Of a stretch of DNA of 64,000 nucleotides, positions 22,901 to 35,177 are shown in pieces. The DNA is from Phoronis australis (taxonomy: Eukaryota; Phoronida; Phoronidae). The DNA is taken from the NCBI GenBank assembly GCA_002633005.1, contig NMRA01000243.1, positions 140,783 through 204,782 of the forward strand, written 5' to 3'. A program made the translations under genes and the position numbers. The notes beneath the pieces are model-generated. The model saw nothing but the letters and a program-made list of their open reading frames with translations. It was not told where the DNA came from and made no database searches. Numbering within the stretch: the first letter of the stretch is position 1; the number at the start of each line of letters is the position of its first letter.

Positions 22901-25794
22901 CCGATCCTGGGACAGGATCAAAAATAAAAATAAAAAACGTCTCCAGGAAACAAAATCACCTACAAAAACTAAAAAAATCTTACACGGGAAGGGGGAAAAC
23001 TCCCTCCAGACTTCACCCTCACTCGGTGCTGCGGTCCTCGTATTCGTGCGAATCCTAAACCCTCTTACTGAAAACGTGTATCTGCCACTGAGTAGGGTTG
23101 AAAATAGAAAGCCAAGACGACCTTTAATCACAGTTTTGCACCTCCTTTGCAAAGTTGCCTATGCGTATTCTTCAGGGCCTCTGAGTGAAATATACACTGC
23201 ATGGTAGGATAGCATTCTAATACAGGTCACAGTTAGCGCCATCTGAGAGTCGGCAAAGTAATTAATTATCATGAGCAAATCATTCGCGGGCTGGATCCAG
23301 GAGTTTTGGCATAGCGATATCAACGCAAGTAATTCATACGGAATTATTTATCGACCACTCCTCATGCCTATGGTGCATGATCGTGTAGGCACTCTTGCCT
23401 CCAAGCACCCCTACTGGTCCTGGACCCGTCTCTGCGCATGCAAAGCAGTATGCACGATTAAAAGTTGTTAGTAGCAAAAACATAGACAATTCTGAAAAGT
23501 GTATCACTTTTAAAGCAAGTGCCGCAATAGACGTCCCAATAAACCCAAACGAAGAGTTGCAGAACTTAAAATGTTTCTTATAGCGTTTTTTTGGTCATTT
23601 TGTTGAATGCGTGTTCATACACTGGCGAATCTGTGATTTGTTTCTAGATTTTTAATACGGTTTCCATACTCCAATAAAACTAGTTCAAGTGAGAATGCAT
23701 TGGTTTTGAATGCAACTTTATTCGTGGATATGCACTGCCGTGTTGTTCAGTGGGTTTATAGTAAACCTTATCATTCACATTCGCCTGCAGGCCACAATAA
23801 TTCGTAACCTAAATATCTGCGTCCTGGGACCTCAATTTCGCGAATCAACATCTCGCACCATTGTTTTAGCTAGTTACAGTAACACAGGTTATATAAATCA
23901 GTAGCTGTAATTCGTTTCACGTAGATATTTGTTTTTCTTTCTCTTTATCAAATATCCAAGGACCTCTAGGTTACTCGGACTTTGGTCTTCAGGAACCTGT
24001 CTGTAATTTGACGTACGGTTAATAAATGTAGTTTCATTAGCACAGAATATATGCTTTCAATCAGAAATAATAAAACTATCGTTAACTGCACGTCAGGCGC
24101 ACGTGTTTGGCAGTAAGTGGAGTGTGGAGTTAATTTTAATCAAAGATTTAGCACTTTTCTCAATTCTTACGAATCGTCAGCTGTTTCGCAAAGTGTGTTA
24201 TGTTCTCCTTAAATGAAACTAATTTTTCACTGATTAGAAAAAGAAAAGGGGGTTTCCTGTCCTTTTGGTTTATTTCAGTATTGAATTGGAGAAAGTACAA
24301 AGTTCTCTTGCGAAAATTGTTCAATAAAGCTAACTTAGCAGGCGCGGATCGGGACCGGGTTCAAGCCCTTGAATAGACAATGGAACTCGATATTAATCAG
24401 GTGGTGCAAATTAATAAAGGTTTCTCTTTTTAACATTGGGATGGATTAAAAGTAGAATGTACTTCATCCGTATGGAGCGTTCGTGTCATAACCGACCACG
24501 AGATTTACTTGAATGCAAGCATTTCTATGACAAGTCCCTTACTACACTTGCGACACCTGGTGAATGTCGATTTCACCGTTCCTGTAATGGGAAAATGTGA
24601 AGTACATTCTATGCTTGTCCTTTTCAGACCCTCTCTTGCCGTGATGTTAGATCTGGCCGTGCGTGGTAAATGCTTATTGGAGTGGAAACCCATGAGAACC
24701 CGTTGCTTTCATACACTTCGATTTTTTGTAGAGTGATGTGGTAACTTAACGCAGGCCCAAAGATCTGGCTTTCTTTCCATAGACCTAGTTTCTTGCGAGA
24801 AAAAAAACATCGCAAAACTTCGCAAAATATCGCCATGTATTACAATCAAAGCACGTGATGACTCTAGCTTCCTTAGCGAGAGTCTTGCGTCCACGAAACT
24901 GTACTGGAATGACACGGTGGAAGGAGAGTTATACTATGAACAGCCCCCCCCCATAATTGTTGCACTAATTGTCAAAGGCTTTCATCCATAAAAGAAACGT
25001 AATATTTCGGGCAACCCTTCCGACAACCTGGTAGGGAGTTGGAGAAATTCAATACGAAAGAAAATCAGACGCTGTTCCAGGAGGTCAATTTTTGTATCCC
25101 TGTGATAGTACACTGTGAAGTGCCCCCTATGTCTCTCCATTGTCATACTCTCCCATGGTAATGATCTGGAATCACTCCTGAAAAGATAATGTATTAAATC
25201 AAGGTCATTAAGTAAAAGATGGATGGAAAAGTGATATAGTAATACAGTACAATATATGAACATAGCGGGATAAAATGCCTTTCTCCGGGGTATTTTTTAA
25301 AGTCATATGCAGTACTTATAATATGAAAAAATAAAGGCAGAGTTATTGATTCTTTAGCCTACATTTGGCATGATACGCCGTCAGGCGAATTCATTATCTC
25401 ATTGCCTCATTTTCACCACCTCATAATGTCCTCGTTTTGTTTCTTGGATCACGAGCTTGAACTGTGTCATCTGGGCCGTTGCGACGCTAATGTAATATCA
25501 ACCCCGGCTACGCGAACGACACGGCTGCCGTATTCATAAAAACAGTACGCATTCAGTAAATACGCCCACAAGCTCCATAAACTGATTCACAGTGCAGGAC
25601 TCGCAACACGTGGCTTAGTTAACAGTGTCGTTTCTTCGGAGATGTCGAGGGTGACGATTTACGTGGACAAGGAAGAGAAAAACGGGCAAAGAGCTTCTTC
25701 CAAATTACATTTTCTAAATCTAAAAATGTGGAAAAAATGGATTCATTTCGACTTTTTTGTACGTTTATGATAAATTTACCCGACCCATGTTTGT

Positions 25795-25910
25795 GGTTTT
25801 TTAGTACTATCATCCAAATCCTGTTCTGATGATTTCAACCAATCCTCATTCTCTCACCTGCTAATACATCGTTGGCGTCAATCTTGAAAGATAAAGGCAG
25901 AAATCAACTA
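25795..25910 (-). repeat. Dispersed repeat E, partial copy
   Basis: The reverse complement contains ctttcaagattgacgccaa and gcaggtgagagaatgagg, matching 34800-35105 and 55840-56180. Confidence 0.65.
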
Positions 25911-26062
25911 AAAACTCGTACTCCCTATCTCACAAATTCGATGGTCTTTCTTGGTGGGTGATCTTCTCCTACAGTTTTCTATTTTTTCTCCAAACTTTTG
26001 AGGGTTGTCAAGGATTACGAAGCATTATTTTGTGTCATAGAACTGGTTGGAAAGTCGTTTTA

Positions 26063-26304
26063 CATGCGTGCACCCAGGTGGGTTCGGGGGCTCTAACGAG
26101 CCCTCATTTGGCGAAGTGGGCAAAAAGATCGGCCTCAGAGAAACAAAAATTCCGAGAAAACGAGACAAAAGTCTACATGAATTCGGGGCAAATGCACAAT
26201 TCAGAGGTCTGAACATAGTACCCCGTTTTTTTTTTAGTCCCCAGTAAAAGGTCCACATATTAAAAAATTCGAGCCTCCTAAATTTTAGGCTGGGTGCGCA
26301 CATG
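26063..26304. mobile_element. MITE-B copy (about 242 bp)
   Basis: Ends catgcgtgcacccag and ctgggtgcgcacatg are an inverted pair. Internal blocks ggcgaagtgggcaaaaag and ctcagagaaacaaaa match the 16751 copy. Confidence 0.78.
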
Positions 26305-27109
26305 TTTTAGTCTCTGTTAATAGGCCAGAACCAGCTTTGGTATCATTTTAAATGAGAACACATGATTACGTCTAGATTTTCTAGCCGCAAGACAGCTACT
26401 CAACTCTACACTGTTTAGTGCACAAGCTGATAATATGCTTATGGGTACAAACATAAACCTTTAATAGAGCTCGCGGGCTAACTTTCTGTGTGTTCAGTTG
26501 CCGGGGTCTGACATTTGCACTTGAAATCGAAATTATTTCTGTCATTTTCCATCAGTTTGCTTTTTTACAAACTCACGATACAGTGTCTGTGGTCGGGTAT
26601 AATGTGATTCACAAAGTTCGCACTTGATTGGAGATACAAAACCCGATTTCGAGATTGAACTCGAACACGTGGCTTTAATGCAGGGGTCATCCATTGCGAA
26701 CTATGATTCGACAGTCATCTGCGTAATCCATAATGTACTCGACCACGGAATATAAAATACAGTTATCTTGAGTTCGCTTCCTGGACATGAGTTAAGGAAC
26801 ATTGATCCACCAAGCTTTATTTTTTAACTACTTTATGCCTTTTCTTGTCAAATATATCGGCTTACATTTGTAAAGTTAAGGTGCAGCGTTGTGTAATTGG
26901 AAGTGTCGAGAATGCTTTTGAGGTCTTAAATAACTTGGGTTATCCCAACCGTTGTCGGAAAAATTGCATATGAAATAGTGAATAGTTGAAGTGATAAAAT
27001 TGCTACATAATGAAACTTTACCTTTGCGATCAACGATGTAGAAGTCGTTAATTTTTTCTTTAAAGAGGCATGGAACGCGAAAGATCGTCAAAATATCTTT
27101 AAAACAGGT

Positions 27110-27620
27110 TCTGACGAAGGTACCATCTCGCAAGGTGTATCACAGAGTTATTCACTTCCCCTGTAAGAGAAGTTTAGAATCCACGAAAAATCACAAAATT
27201 CACGATTTTTGAAATACGCGCGAAGGAAAAATTTTGTAGTCACCACAGATTTTCTAATCTTCCTCCCACTAATAAATATGCGCGCATTCGCTCACGGTCA
27301 TTCGACAAACAGCTTACTGACAAGAAGGATATTACGGTAGATTACCATGTATTATCGCACTCCGCATCCGAGGTGGCCACTGCACTTCAGCATGAAGCCG
27401 GTGAAGCAAGAGATTTCTCAAAAAGACTTCCAAGTGCATTTGGAATATATTTGAATACCATGATACCTTATGAGGTATACGTGTACATTTATGACTGATC
27501 ATATTAAACAAGGAGACGTGGTTTTTGTCTTGTGGGAGAAAAATCAACGAAGTGACGAGCAGTTGACAGATTATTATTTTTTGAAAATTGAAACTAAAAG
27601 AAAAATGCTTTCACATCAAC
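27110..27620 (+). repeat. Dispersed repeat D, copy 2
   Basis: Second copy of the element at 21740-22420, with the same order of conserved blocks and several indels. Confidence 0.7.
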
Positions 27621-28917
27621 GGTGGGTGAGTCGTGTTTGTAAATCAGGGCACGGGTTTTTGAGTGGAGGAATTGAGAACATAGGGTGCATGAGCCGCGTT
27701 TACAAGTGAGAAACTACGTTTGTAAATGCGGCAACCGTGTTGCTCGGGTAGGCTGAAACGTGTGCGCTACCATCATTAAAGAAACCTGCAGAACCACAGG
27801 CCTTCAACGGGTTCTAATGTTCACGGCAGCCTATCCGCGCATTCAGGCCCATGTGCCCGGATGTGCCTGCAGCGGTATATTTCAATTTAGGTACATGCGT
27901 CTTTATTCCTTGTGTATAACCAAAGAGATTTTTAAAGCTTTTGAAATTTCACGAGAACGGAGGTTATAAAACGATATATGTTGAAACGTTTGCAATTTTA
28001 AAATTTGAACGAAACCACACGTGACATATCCGTGTTGAAGGAATTCTCGGTGAGGCTATGCGGATGCAAAAATATATAGGAGCAATCGTGTTGTATACGT
28101 GCCATGCAGGCGTGTTTGAAAGATTCAGTCCTTTTAAGCTTGAGCAAAATCAATATTTTGGAAAAAACGCATTATTTCTGATACAGGCACAATACGACAC
28201 TTCCCTTCTGTTCTGTACCTCGTCAGCACGCGTTGTAGTCTTATATCTATTAAAATTCGCTTCTCATACGTTTTATCTCTCTGCTAGATTGTATATTGTT
28301 AAAAAAAAAAACAGTTTGGTCAATGACCGCTCGCATTTCCCAGATTTCCAGGCATTCGACTGCTGCACGCCTGGGTTCATGAAAAATCCACCCTCGCAAT
28401 ATCTTTGCCAGCAACTTTTGTCTAAATCAGTTGCTTAGGATCTATATCTGTGTGCAGTACCGGTCCCGCTCGATGAGATAGAGATACCATTGTTTAGGTC
28501 AAAATGAATTTAAAGTAACAGACATTGATAACGGAGGCCGCCTGGTGGGGTTGTGAAACAGCTGAAAATGGAGGATATTTGAGCAAATGCTAAAATTTTC
28601 ATAAAAAGCAATAAAAAAGCAAGGAAGCAAATGCCACAAACCAATTTTATGAATGTGGTAAAACGGAAAGGAATGCCAATCTAGGATGAAATGGGAGGTA
28701 TGCTGCTGCCGCTCTTGGGTGTCAATGAACTATACACGATAACTTACAGAAAATGTGGTCATAGTTGTTTGCAATATGACTGGAAGCAGTCTTGAGAAAC
28801 GTTGCACGCATTTTCTAACCTTGTACTCGAAACATTTTTTCGTGACCATTCGGAGAACGATAACGTGATATTATAGTAACAGTTCTAATTTGGTGTTATT
28901 GTCGGCGAGATAAGCCG

Positions 28918-28995
28918 TTTCCCGAGAACAGCCCCATCGCGAAATCGAACACGCAATCGCGGTGGTTGCAGTTCAACGCTTTGCTAACAGAGCAC
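28918..28995 (-). mobile_element. tRNA-like sequence (SINE head or tRNA pseudogene)
   Basis: Minus strand has gctctgttagcaaagcgttg (D-arm/A-box-like) and gcgtgttcgatttcgcg (B-box-like) about 30 bases apart. The stems do not all pair, so I do not call a functional tRNA. Confidence 0.45.
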
Positions 28996-29059
28996 AGCCT
29001 CAATTGTTAAATGGCAAAGTATTATAATCGTAGTTTTGATAGTCATCGGCTTTGATTTC

Positions 29060-29160
29060 TGGGAATGGCTGGCAGGCAACTTCACGTGGGAATTGGTGAT
29101 TTGTATTAAAATTATAAAAACAAATTAACACATTTTGTTGTTTTATAGCTCTGGACAAAA
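29060..29160 (+). repeat. Dispersed repeat C, copy 2
   Basis: Matches 5255-5345 and 38205-38300, ending ttttgttgttttatagctct. No minisatellite follows. Confidence 0.65.
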
Positions 29161-29202
29161 CTAATATCTTCGAGTAGTTAAAGACGTTATGTCTCATTAA
29201 AA

Positions 29203-29300
29203 CCGTGAATATTTAAATTTGTAGCAAGCACCACCTAGTGACTTCCTGGAGAACTTTGTGTACAAGCATAATCAGGAAAAGAAACAATTTGTAAATACAT
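29203..29300 (+). repeat. Dispersed repeat B, copy 2
   Basis: Near-identical to 3183-3290 (caccacctagtgacttcctg, aggaaaagaaacaatttgta). Confidence 0.7.
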
Positions 29301-29449
29301 TGCGGCTTAAAAACACTACTGATAGAGACGAGAGACTATGATTTAAATACCTTGCCAATTATTTGATAAATGCTGAGAATCGCCGAAATGAATTCCTTGA
29401 AATAGATTAATTTTGTCAAATATCCTCTGCTCTCCATGTCTTAATTTAA

Positions 29450-29580
29450 TTGTATTGTGGGCTGGACTGTCTGACTTGAATGTATGATTGTTTGTGTAAT
29501 GGGCCGGACTCTATGTATTGTATATTTGTATTGAGGGACGCACTCTATGTGTATTGTATGTTTGTATAGTGGGCTGGAGG
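29450..29580 (+). repeat. Degenerate tandem repeat, unit about 36-43 bp x 3.5
   Basis: gggctggact, gggccggactctatg, gggacgcactctatg and gggctggagg recur, each followed by tgtattgtat-like sequence. Confidence 0.7.
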
Positions 29581-29898
29581 CCTGTCACATTAACTAAAGC
29601 CTTCTACATTTTTAAAATTTATTACAAAACATGTTGTCATATTTGACTGCATAGCACCACTTCTTGCATTATTTCGAACTGGGTGTAATTTTAAAGTCTC
29701 TCCAAGAATCCCGCGAGAGGGAAGGTTGGTGTTTCCGGAACAAAACTATTATAATTAAGAAAGGATAATTTCATCTTGCAAGCTCTCTACAAATGTCTTC
29801 CCTTTTTGAATTCAGTCTCTAAATTGCTGGGTATCCTCATTTTTCAGCTGCACCTCCTACCTATCAAAAACAATAGCATAGTACCCGCGAGGGTAATG

Positions 29899-29995
29899 GT
29901 CGTATATAAAGTGTCCGAGTTTTGAGAACCAGTTTTCTCCATTGAATAACGGGCATGAAACTGGTTCTCAAAATCACGGGCGCGTTATATCCGAC
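29899..29995. mobile_element. Small foldback element (about 97 bp palindrome)
   Basis: Left arm gtcgtatataaagtg...tttgagaaccagttt pairs with aaactggttctcaaaatcac...gttatatccgac. Half-elements with the same arm occur near 2890-2930, 51225-51275 and 54585-54650. Confidence 0.7.
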
Positions 29996-30983
29996 TATTG
30001 AGCCCGCGAACATACACGTGAATTTTGGTGCTTTTGCAGAACAGCGCTCTACTTGTGAGCCACTGAGAAAACTGGTTATTTCGCGTTATATGAACAGAGT
30101 TTAATTTTTTTTTTGAGATAATACTCCGTCCGTGGTCCCTACACCTGCGAAAAACCAGTGTGCGACCTTCAAAGCTGGAAAATATGTGGACAAGCATCAA
30201 CACCGTGCGAAGAAATACACGATTTTAAAGTACCATAAACCTGCGACTATTTTACTGGTTATAAGCTATACAATTTAGTTTAATCTTGTCTTTACCTTTG
30301 CGGTAGCCGGGTATAAAAGGTCGAGGGTATACGGAAGAGATTCGATAATTTGCACGTCCGAAGGTGGCACATGTCGCCTACTGTGGAATTTGTGCCCGCA
30401 TCTGTCGCAAAAAGTACTCAAATTTAAACAATTAATGACCTTAACATAAACTTGTTCATTATTATACACCAAAAGGCATGCCTGGTTATGGTCGGCGTCC
30501 GCATTATTTTTGAAGCGCACCCCCGCAACACTTTTTGCTTGAACATCATGCGTTTTTTCCTTAAAGCCTGTTGGCTTGGCTTGTCAGCTTGTGTGACCGC
30601 TGAAAGTGACAAAACTGGCGACAATAAAGCACTGATAAAATGCACTAAGTTCAACAGAATTACATGAATTTTTTCAGACAACACTTCAATCATTTTCTAA
30701 CAATTCTTCAATTTTCTAACATGAATGTGTTTTTCTTCCATTTTTTAAAAACCTCCAAGACCAGTTACCCTCGACTTTCCCGGATGTTGAATCACGTGAT
30801 CTTCAGGTACTACCTCACTGGCATGCTCACTTTGGTAGTTATCAGGTTTTCAAAGCGGTTTAGACCATTCAGGAATTAAAGCGAGCTTTTTATAATTATG
30901 CCGCCCACTGGCTGAAATAGATTCAGCGAAAAGTGTCTCAGTGAGATATTCCGGCTCTCGGTTCATTAGTCAAAAATGAGATT

Positions 30984-31283
30984 ATGAACTTTTCAAAACA
31001 ATTTTCAGTGGGTTCACGCTTAAAATCAAAGTTATCGGCACGGGAGAGGAATGCAAATCTACGCGGCTGCGTCTACCAGCCGCTACTGCTCGTCATTTCT
31101 GGAGGTGTTCAACTGAGTCCAGCCCTCGATTTCGTTCACAAATGTGGTTGTCACCGGTGTTCTGCTTCGGCTCTTCGCGTCCTGGCTGCACAGCGCCCCC
31201 GTCGGCCATTATCTGACGACGCTAAGCCGACGGGAACAGCTGATGATGTCGGCCTGGCGTCGCGATTCCCGGACTTTGGTTAA
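30984..31283 (+). pseudogene. Possible relic of a non-LTR retrotransposon N-terminus (2A-like plus zinc-finger start)
   Basis: The frame contains LLLVISGGVQLSPAL followed by KCGCHRC. In CR1/L2-type elements of invertebrate deuterostomes a 2A-like LLLxSGDxxxNPGP motif is commonly followed by a CGxC zinc-finger start. Here the key residues are altered (GGVQLSPAL), so it would be inactive. The region is also more GC-rich than its surroundings. No reverse transcriptase was found nearby. This is a weak call. Confidence 0.25.
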
Positions 31284-31433
31284 AGCTTTCGTTGGGGATC
31301 GTCTATTTATAATAAAATCACAAATGAAAATTTATCAGACTTCTGTTTTGCCGGTAGTTCCGGTCAAAGCTAATTGACATCAACTCAAATTTTGTCAGTT
31401 GGGCTTTCAAGTCCTCAGTGAAGTATTCCTATG

Positions 31434-31667
31434 CATGCGCGCACCCACCCTTCAACGTACGTGGGGGTCTCGAATTCCTGACGTTGTGGACCTTTTGGTA
31501 ACAAAAAAGCGGGCTGACTAAAAAAAACAGGGGCACCACTGTGAATTGCGCGTTTGTGCATGTTCAGTGGATTTTTGTCTCATTTTCTCGGACGTTGTTT
31601 CTCAGAGGCGGATCTTTTAGCCCACTTCGCCAAATGGGGGTGGGGCTCCCACCTGAATGCGCGCATG
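31434..31667. mobile_element. MITE-B copy (about 234 bp, inverted orientation)
   Basis: Ends catgcgcgcaccca and gaatgcgcgcatg. The right half contains ctcagaggcggatc and cacttcgccaaatggg, the reverse complement of the 16751 and 26063 copies. Confidence 0.75.
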
Positions 31668-31799
31668 CTATGTTGCATTGCGCCCCTCGTAATAACCTAC
31701 AAGCCTACGGCCGTCTTAACTACGACACTGGACTTACCTTTGATAAAACGGGTACCAGGATCGAAAGCCCGGCGAGTACGCCCTGACTCAGCAAATGAC

Positions 31800-31895
31800 T
31801 ATAGACACGGTCAATGCAAGTCACTCGGCTCGGACGACGCTACTAGGCCGCGGATCCCAACGCCACTGTTCTATCCACTAAGGATAGCAGGCCGG
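31800..31895 (-). mobile_element. tRNA-like SINE head
   Basis: Minus strand reads ttagtggatagaacagtggc, a good A-box/D-arm, then gtcgtccgagccgag about 30 bases on, a degenerate B box. GC-rich body sequence continues leftward to about 31690. Confidence 0.42.
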
Positions 31896-32328
31896 GAAAA
31901 ACTTGTCCGTCACATAACGCTTCCGATCTGACTGTTTTCCAAAAGCCAGGCGAAAATGGTTTTAGGTGACAGTCAGGTGATAATTTGGGAGAGTTTGTCC
32001 TGCTGTCACTCGTAAAAAAATCTTTGGCCGGACCCGGCGAGTGGCGGTTGCGCCGTAGTACTGAGAAGAAAGCCGTATTCGGCAGCGGGATACAATAGGG
32101 CGCTGGCCCCGGGCCAGCCGATTTTGAATGAATCGCTCGTGTTTGATATCGGACCGCCTCCGGGTGATCGGCCCGACCTGCATGTAGAGTCATAGTGGAG
32201 TGATATCAGCGGCCGCCGCATTTATTCGATGTCCGCCGTACAGATTTCAAGCCGATTGTACACGTTATTGGCATTACACCGATAGTCCCGATCCCCGGCG
32301 ACAATGAGATTGACATAAATCCAGTCTC

Positions 32329-32641
32329 CAGTGGCGGATTTACGAGGGGGAGGGCTAAGGGGGCCATGCCCCCCCCCCTAAAATTATCCCAGGTACCGGC
32401 ATTTGGCAGTTCGGGGTGCGAGTCAGTGCTGACTACCATATATGCGCGCACCCCAGGGTGCAGGGGGCGAATGCACAATACATAGGCTTGAACAAACCTC
32501 ATTTACCTTTTTTAGTCATAAGGTCCATAAACCCAAAAATCAAGACTCCTGCGTCCCTACATTTTAGACTGGGCGCGCGCATGTGGCGAAATTCCTGATT
32601 ACCGCTGTGCCCTGCCCCCCTCAAAATCCTGGATCGCACCC
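32329..32641. mobile_element. Composite element: MITE-A interrupted by a short MITE-B derivative, copy 1
   Basis: Outer MITE-A parts are cagtggcggatttacgag...ggcatttggcagttcgg and ctcaaaatcctggat. An inner segment at 32442-32583 begins atgcgcgcacccc and ends gggcgcgcgcatg, the MITE-B-type ends. The same nested arrangement, at the same site in the outer element, occurs at 46523-46809. Confidence 0.8.
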
Positions 32642-34799
32642 ATAGTCTCAATCACTGCAACCGGTGGTATCGGTGAGCATCCGTCCGAGTGTATATGTGC
32701 GACTGCGGGATTGTAAGATGACAAAACGACGGATGCCTCATGTGCCGGTCCGACGTGCCACGGCAATCGTGAATTAATACATCTGACTTCAACCGGTCCC
32801 GGCCGGCATGGCCCGGCAGCCTAACGCCATCTTTCGCGCATTTTTCAAGTCGCTTTTGTTCAAGAAGGCTCTATATATTCAAGCGGGGACGCAAGTGACA
32901 TTTATGCATTTGAGCAGCTGACAGAACGACAAGGATTTGTTGAAATGGGTTTAGTATATTAAAGCGGCAATAACTTACTGTTAAACTTGCGTTCGGTTAG
33001 GTCGACTAAAGAAACTTTAGATTTGGATAAAAGCTTGCATGATCGGGTCCCAACTAGTACGTTAACCCATAAAACAACATCAGTCCGTTATCAGCTTCAG
33101 TTGGTTTGTACGACACGCAGGTATCATTCAGTAACACTGTTTTATCATTGGTTGATATAACCTCGGCATTCATTGGTTAGCTTTACAACAAAGAAAGAAA
33201 ATGGCGGACTGTGAACAATTTTTAGCCTTGCCACTGATGCAAGTGGTTTGACAGCAAATATTTCGTTTCTGCGGTAATGTTTAATAGCCGCATGCCAGAA
33301 GCACATACAATGCACATACACTGATCTGGCCGATTTAACCGGTGTGTTAATCATACTATGTGAATACAAGAGAGCAACGTAAACAAAGGTCAGCGACAGT
33401 AGAAAATGCACACCGAAAAAGTCACCGGCAATCACAACTTTCCGATTCACATTCTCTTGAACATATCCCAATTAAAGCACCGATTTGTCAGTACAACAAA
33501 CCCAAAACTATAATATTATGTACATTAACACTTTTTCTTCCAGTCATACTAGTTTGTTTATGTAAAGCTCTATCTGTCGAGCATTTGACCAGCCAATCAG
33601 AAACGCTGGTGTAAAAAAATTCCCGAGGAAAATTAAATGATACCTGCGTGTCCTCTACCCCCTAGCGGACATGCAGGGAAGCTACTCAAATCAGGTGTGA
33701 TTGGTCTTTAGGCCAGAAGTTGTCACAGACAACCCATCAAATGTCTTGGCACGCGATTTAACCTGTGGAACAAGCGCACCCAAGTGTCACAGCACCCACT
33801 GTTTTCTTTATTGTCTCCTAGCAAATTTTAGGGCTAACTTACAGATATACTTCTGAAATGTTCACAAACTGACAAAACCAGTAACAGCTGACAATAGGAA
33901 TGTGAGTATATTACTTATCACCGTGATTGTCTATCCACATATCACCACAAATCAAAGTTCACAGCACCAAGATTAGCACCCATTACAAAACATGTCCAAA
34001 AATCAATCTTACATGTAGTTGAAATGATTAGTAACACTCTTACAAAATTTAACAATTATCCAAAAAATATAAAATAAACAGACATTGTTTACAAATCAAG
34101 AAGGGCTAATACAATGTACCTCCTTACAACTTAAATTCTACAAATTTAAAATTGCCCTCAAACCAACTATTAAAGCAGCCTTTGACCTCACCTGTAGGGG
34201 GAGAGGTGCTTGAGAGCTAACAATTTCGTTTGCTGGGTTGAGGTGCAAATATTGTTCATTAAAGCTATCAAATCTTTGGTGAAATACACAATCTCACAAA
34301 GGCAAAATACATGTGCCAAAATTNGGCAATCACAATAAGGAAAAAGCTCACAGGGTCCTCCAAGCAGCATGGGGATGCTTGAGCCTTCTGTTTCCCCTAA
34401 ATCCACCTCTGTAGTCCTGTTAGCATAAGAGCTGCCTAATACTGGCAATGCATAAATATGGTACAACATGTTTTTGTGAACATGTCCCCCATACTGTGTC
34501 TCCACAATTTGACAGATTTGACCGTACTAACTCTGCAACAACAGTGAAGCGTCATCACTCTGCTATTTTTATTCGCCTCCCTGCCTACCCCCAGTGCGAG
34601 TGCTCTCTCATGAATGGGTGTCCCTTCCCCAAACTGAATGGCTTTTCACGTTACTCCTACTGGGATTGCATTAATATTTTAAAAAACGATACTGCAACAT
34701 TAGAGGTCCACTCTTCTAGATATGTATGACACCCTTTGCATACGCTGGTGTATAGGCACTATTCACAAAGACCACTTTATAACATAACAACCTGCACTT

Positions 34800-35150
34800 A
34801 AAAGGATACCAAACCCAGTTTTGGCTTATTAACAGGTACTAAAACGGCTTTCCACCCACTCTGAAACAAAATAATGCTCTGTAACCATGACAACCCTCAA
34901 AGGAAAACGTGAAAACTCTTTTCAAAGTCTGAAAAACGGGGAAGCGTGGCCTACGCTTTTAGCGCTATACACAGCAACTGTGGGAAAAGATCACCCACCA
35001 AGGACCATAATGTCCAATTTGTGAAATAGTTGACTCCTGCAGCTTTTACCTTTCAAGATTGACACCAATTATGCACTAGCAGGTGACAGAATGAGGATTG
35101 GTTGATATTAATCAAAACAGGGTTAAGTGTAGTACTTTTAAAGATGTTAC
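34800..35150 (+). repeat. Dispersed repeat E, copy 1
   Basis: Long stretches (caaaataatgctctgtaacc, acccaccaaggaccat, aagattgacaccaatt) match 55840-56180; a fragment lies reversed at 25795. Location is just before the 43-bp satellite. Confidence 0.8.
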
Positions 35151-35177
35151 AAATCTGCCTTCATAAAAAACCTAACA

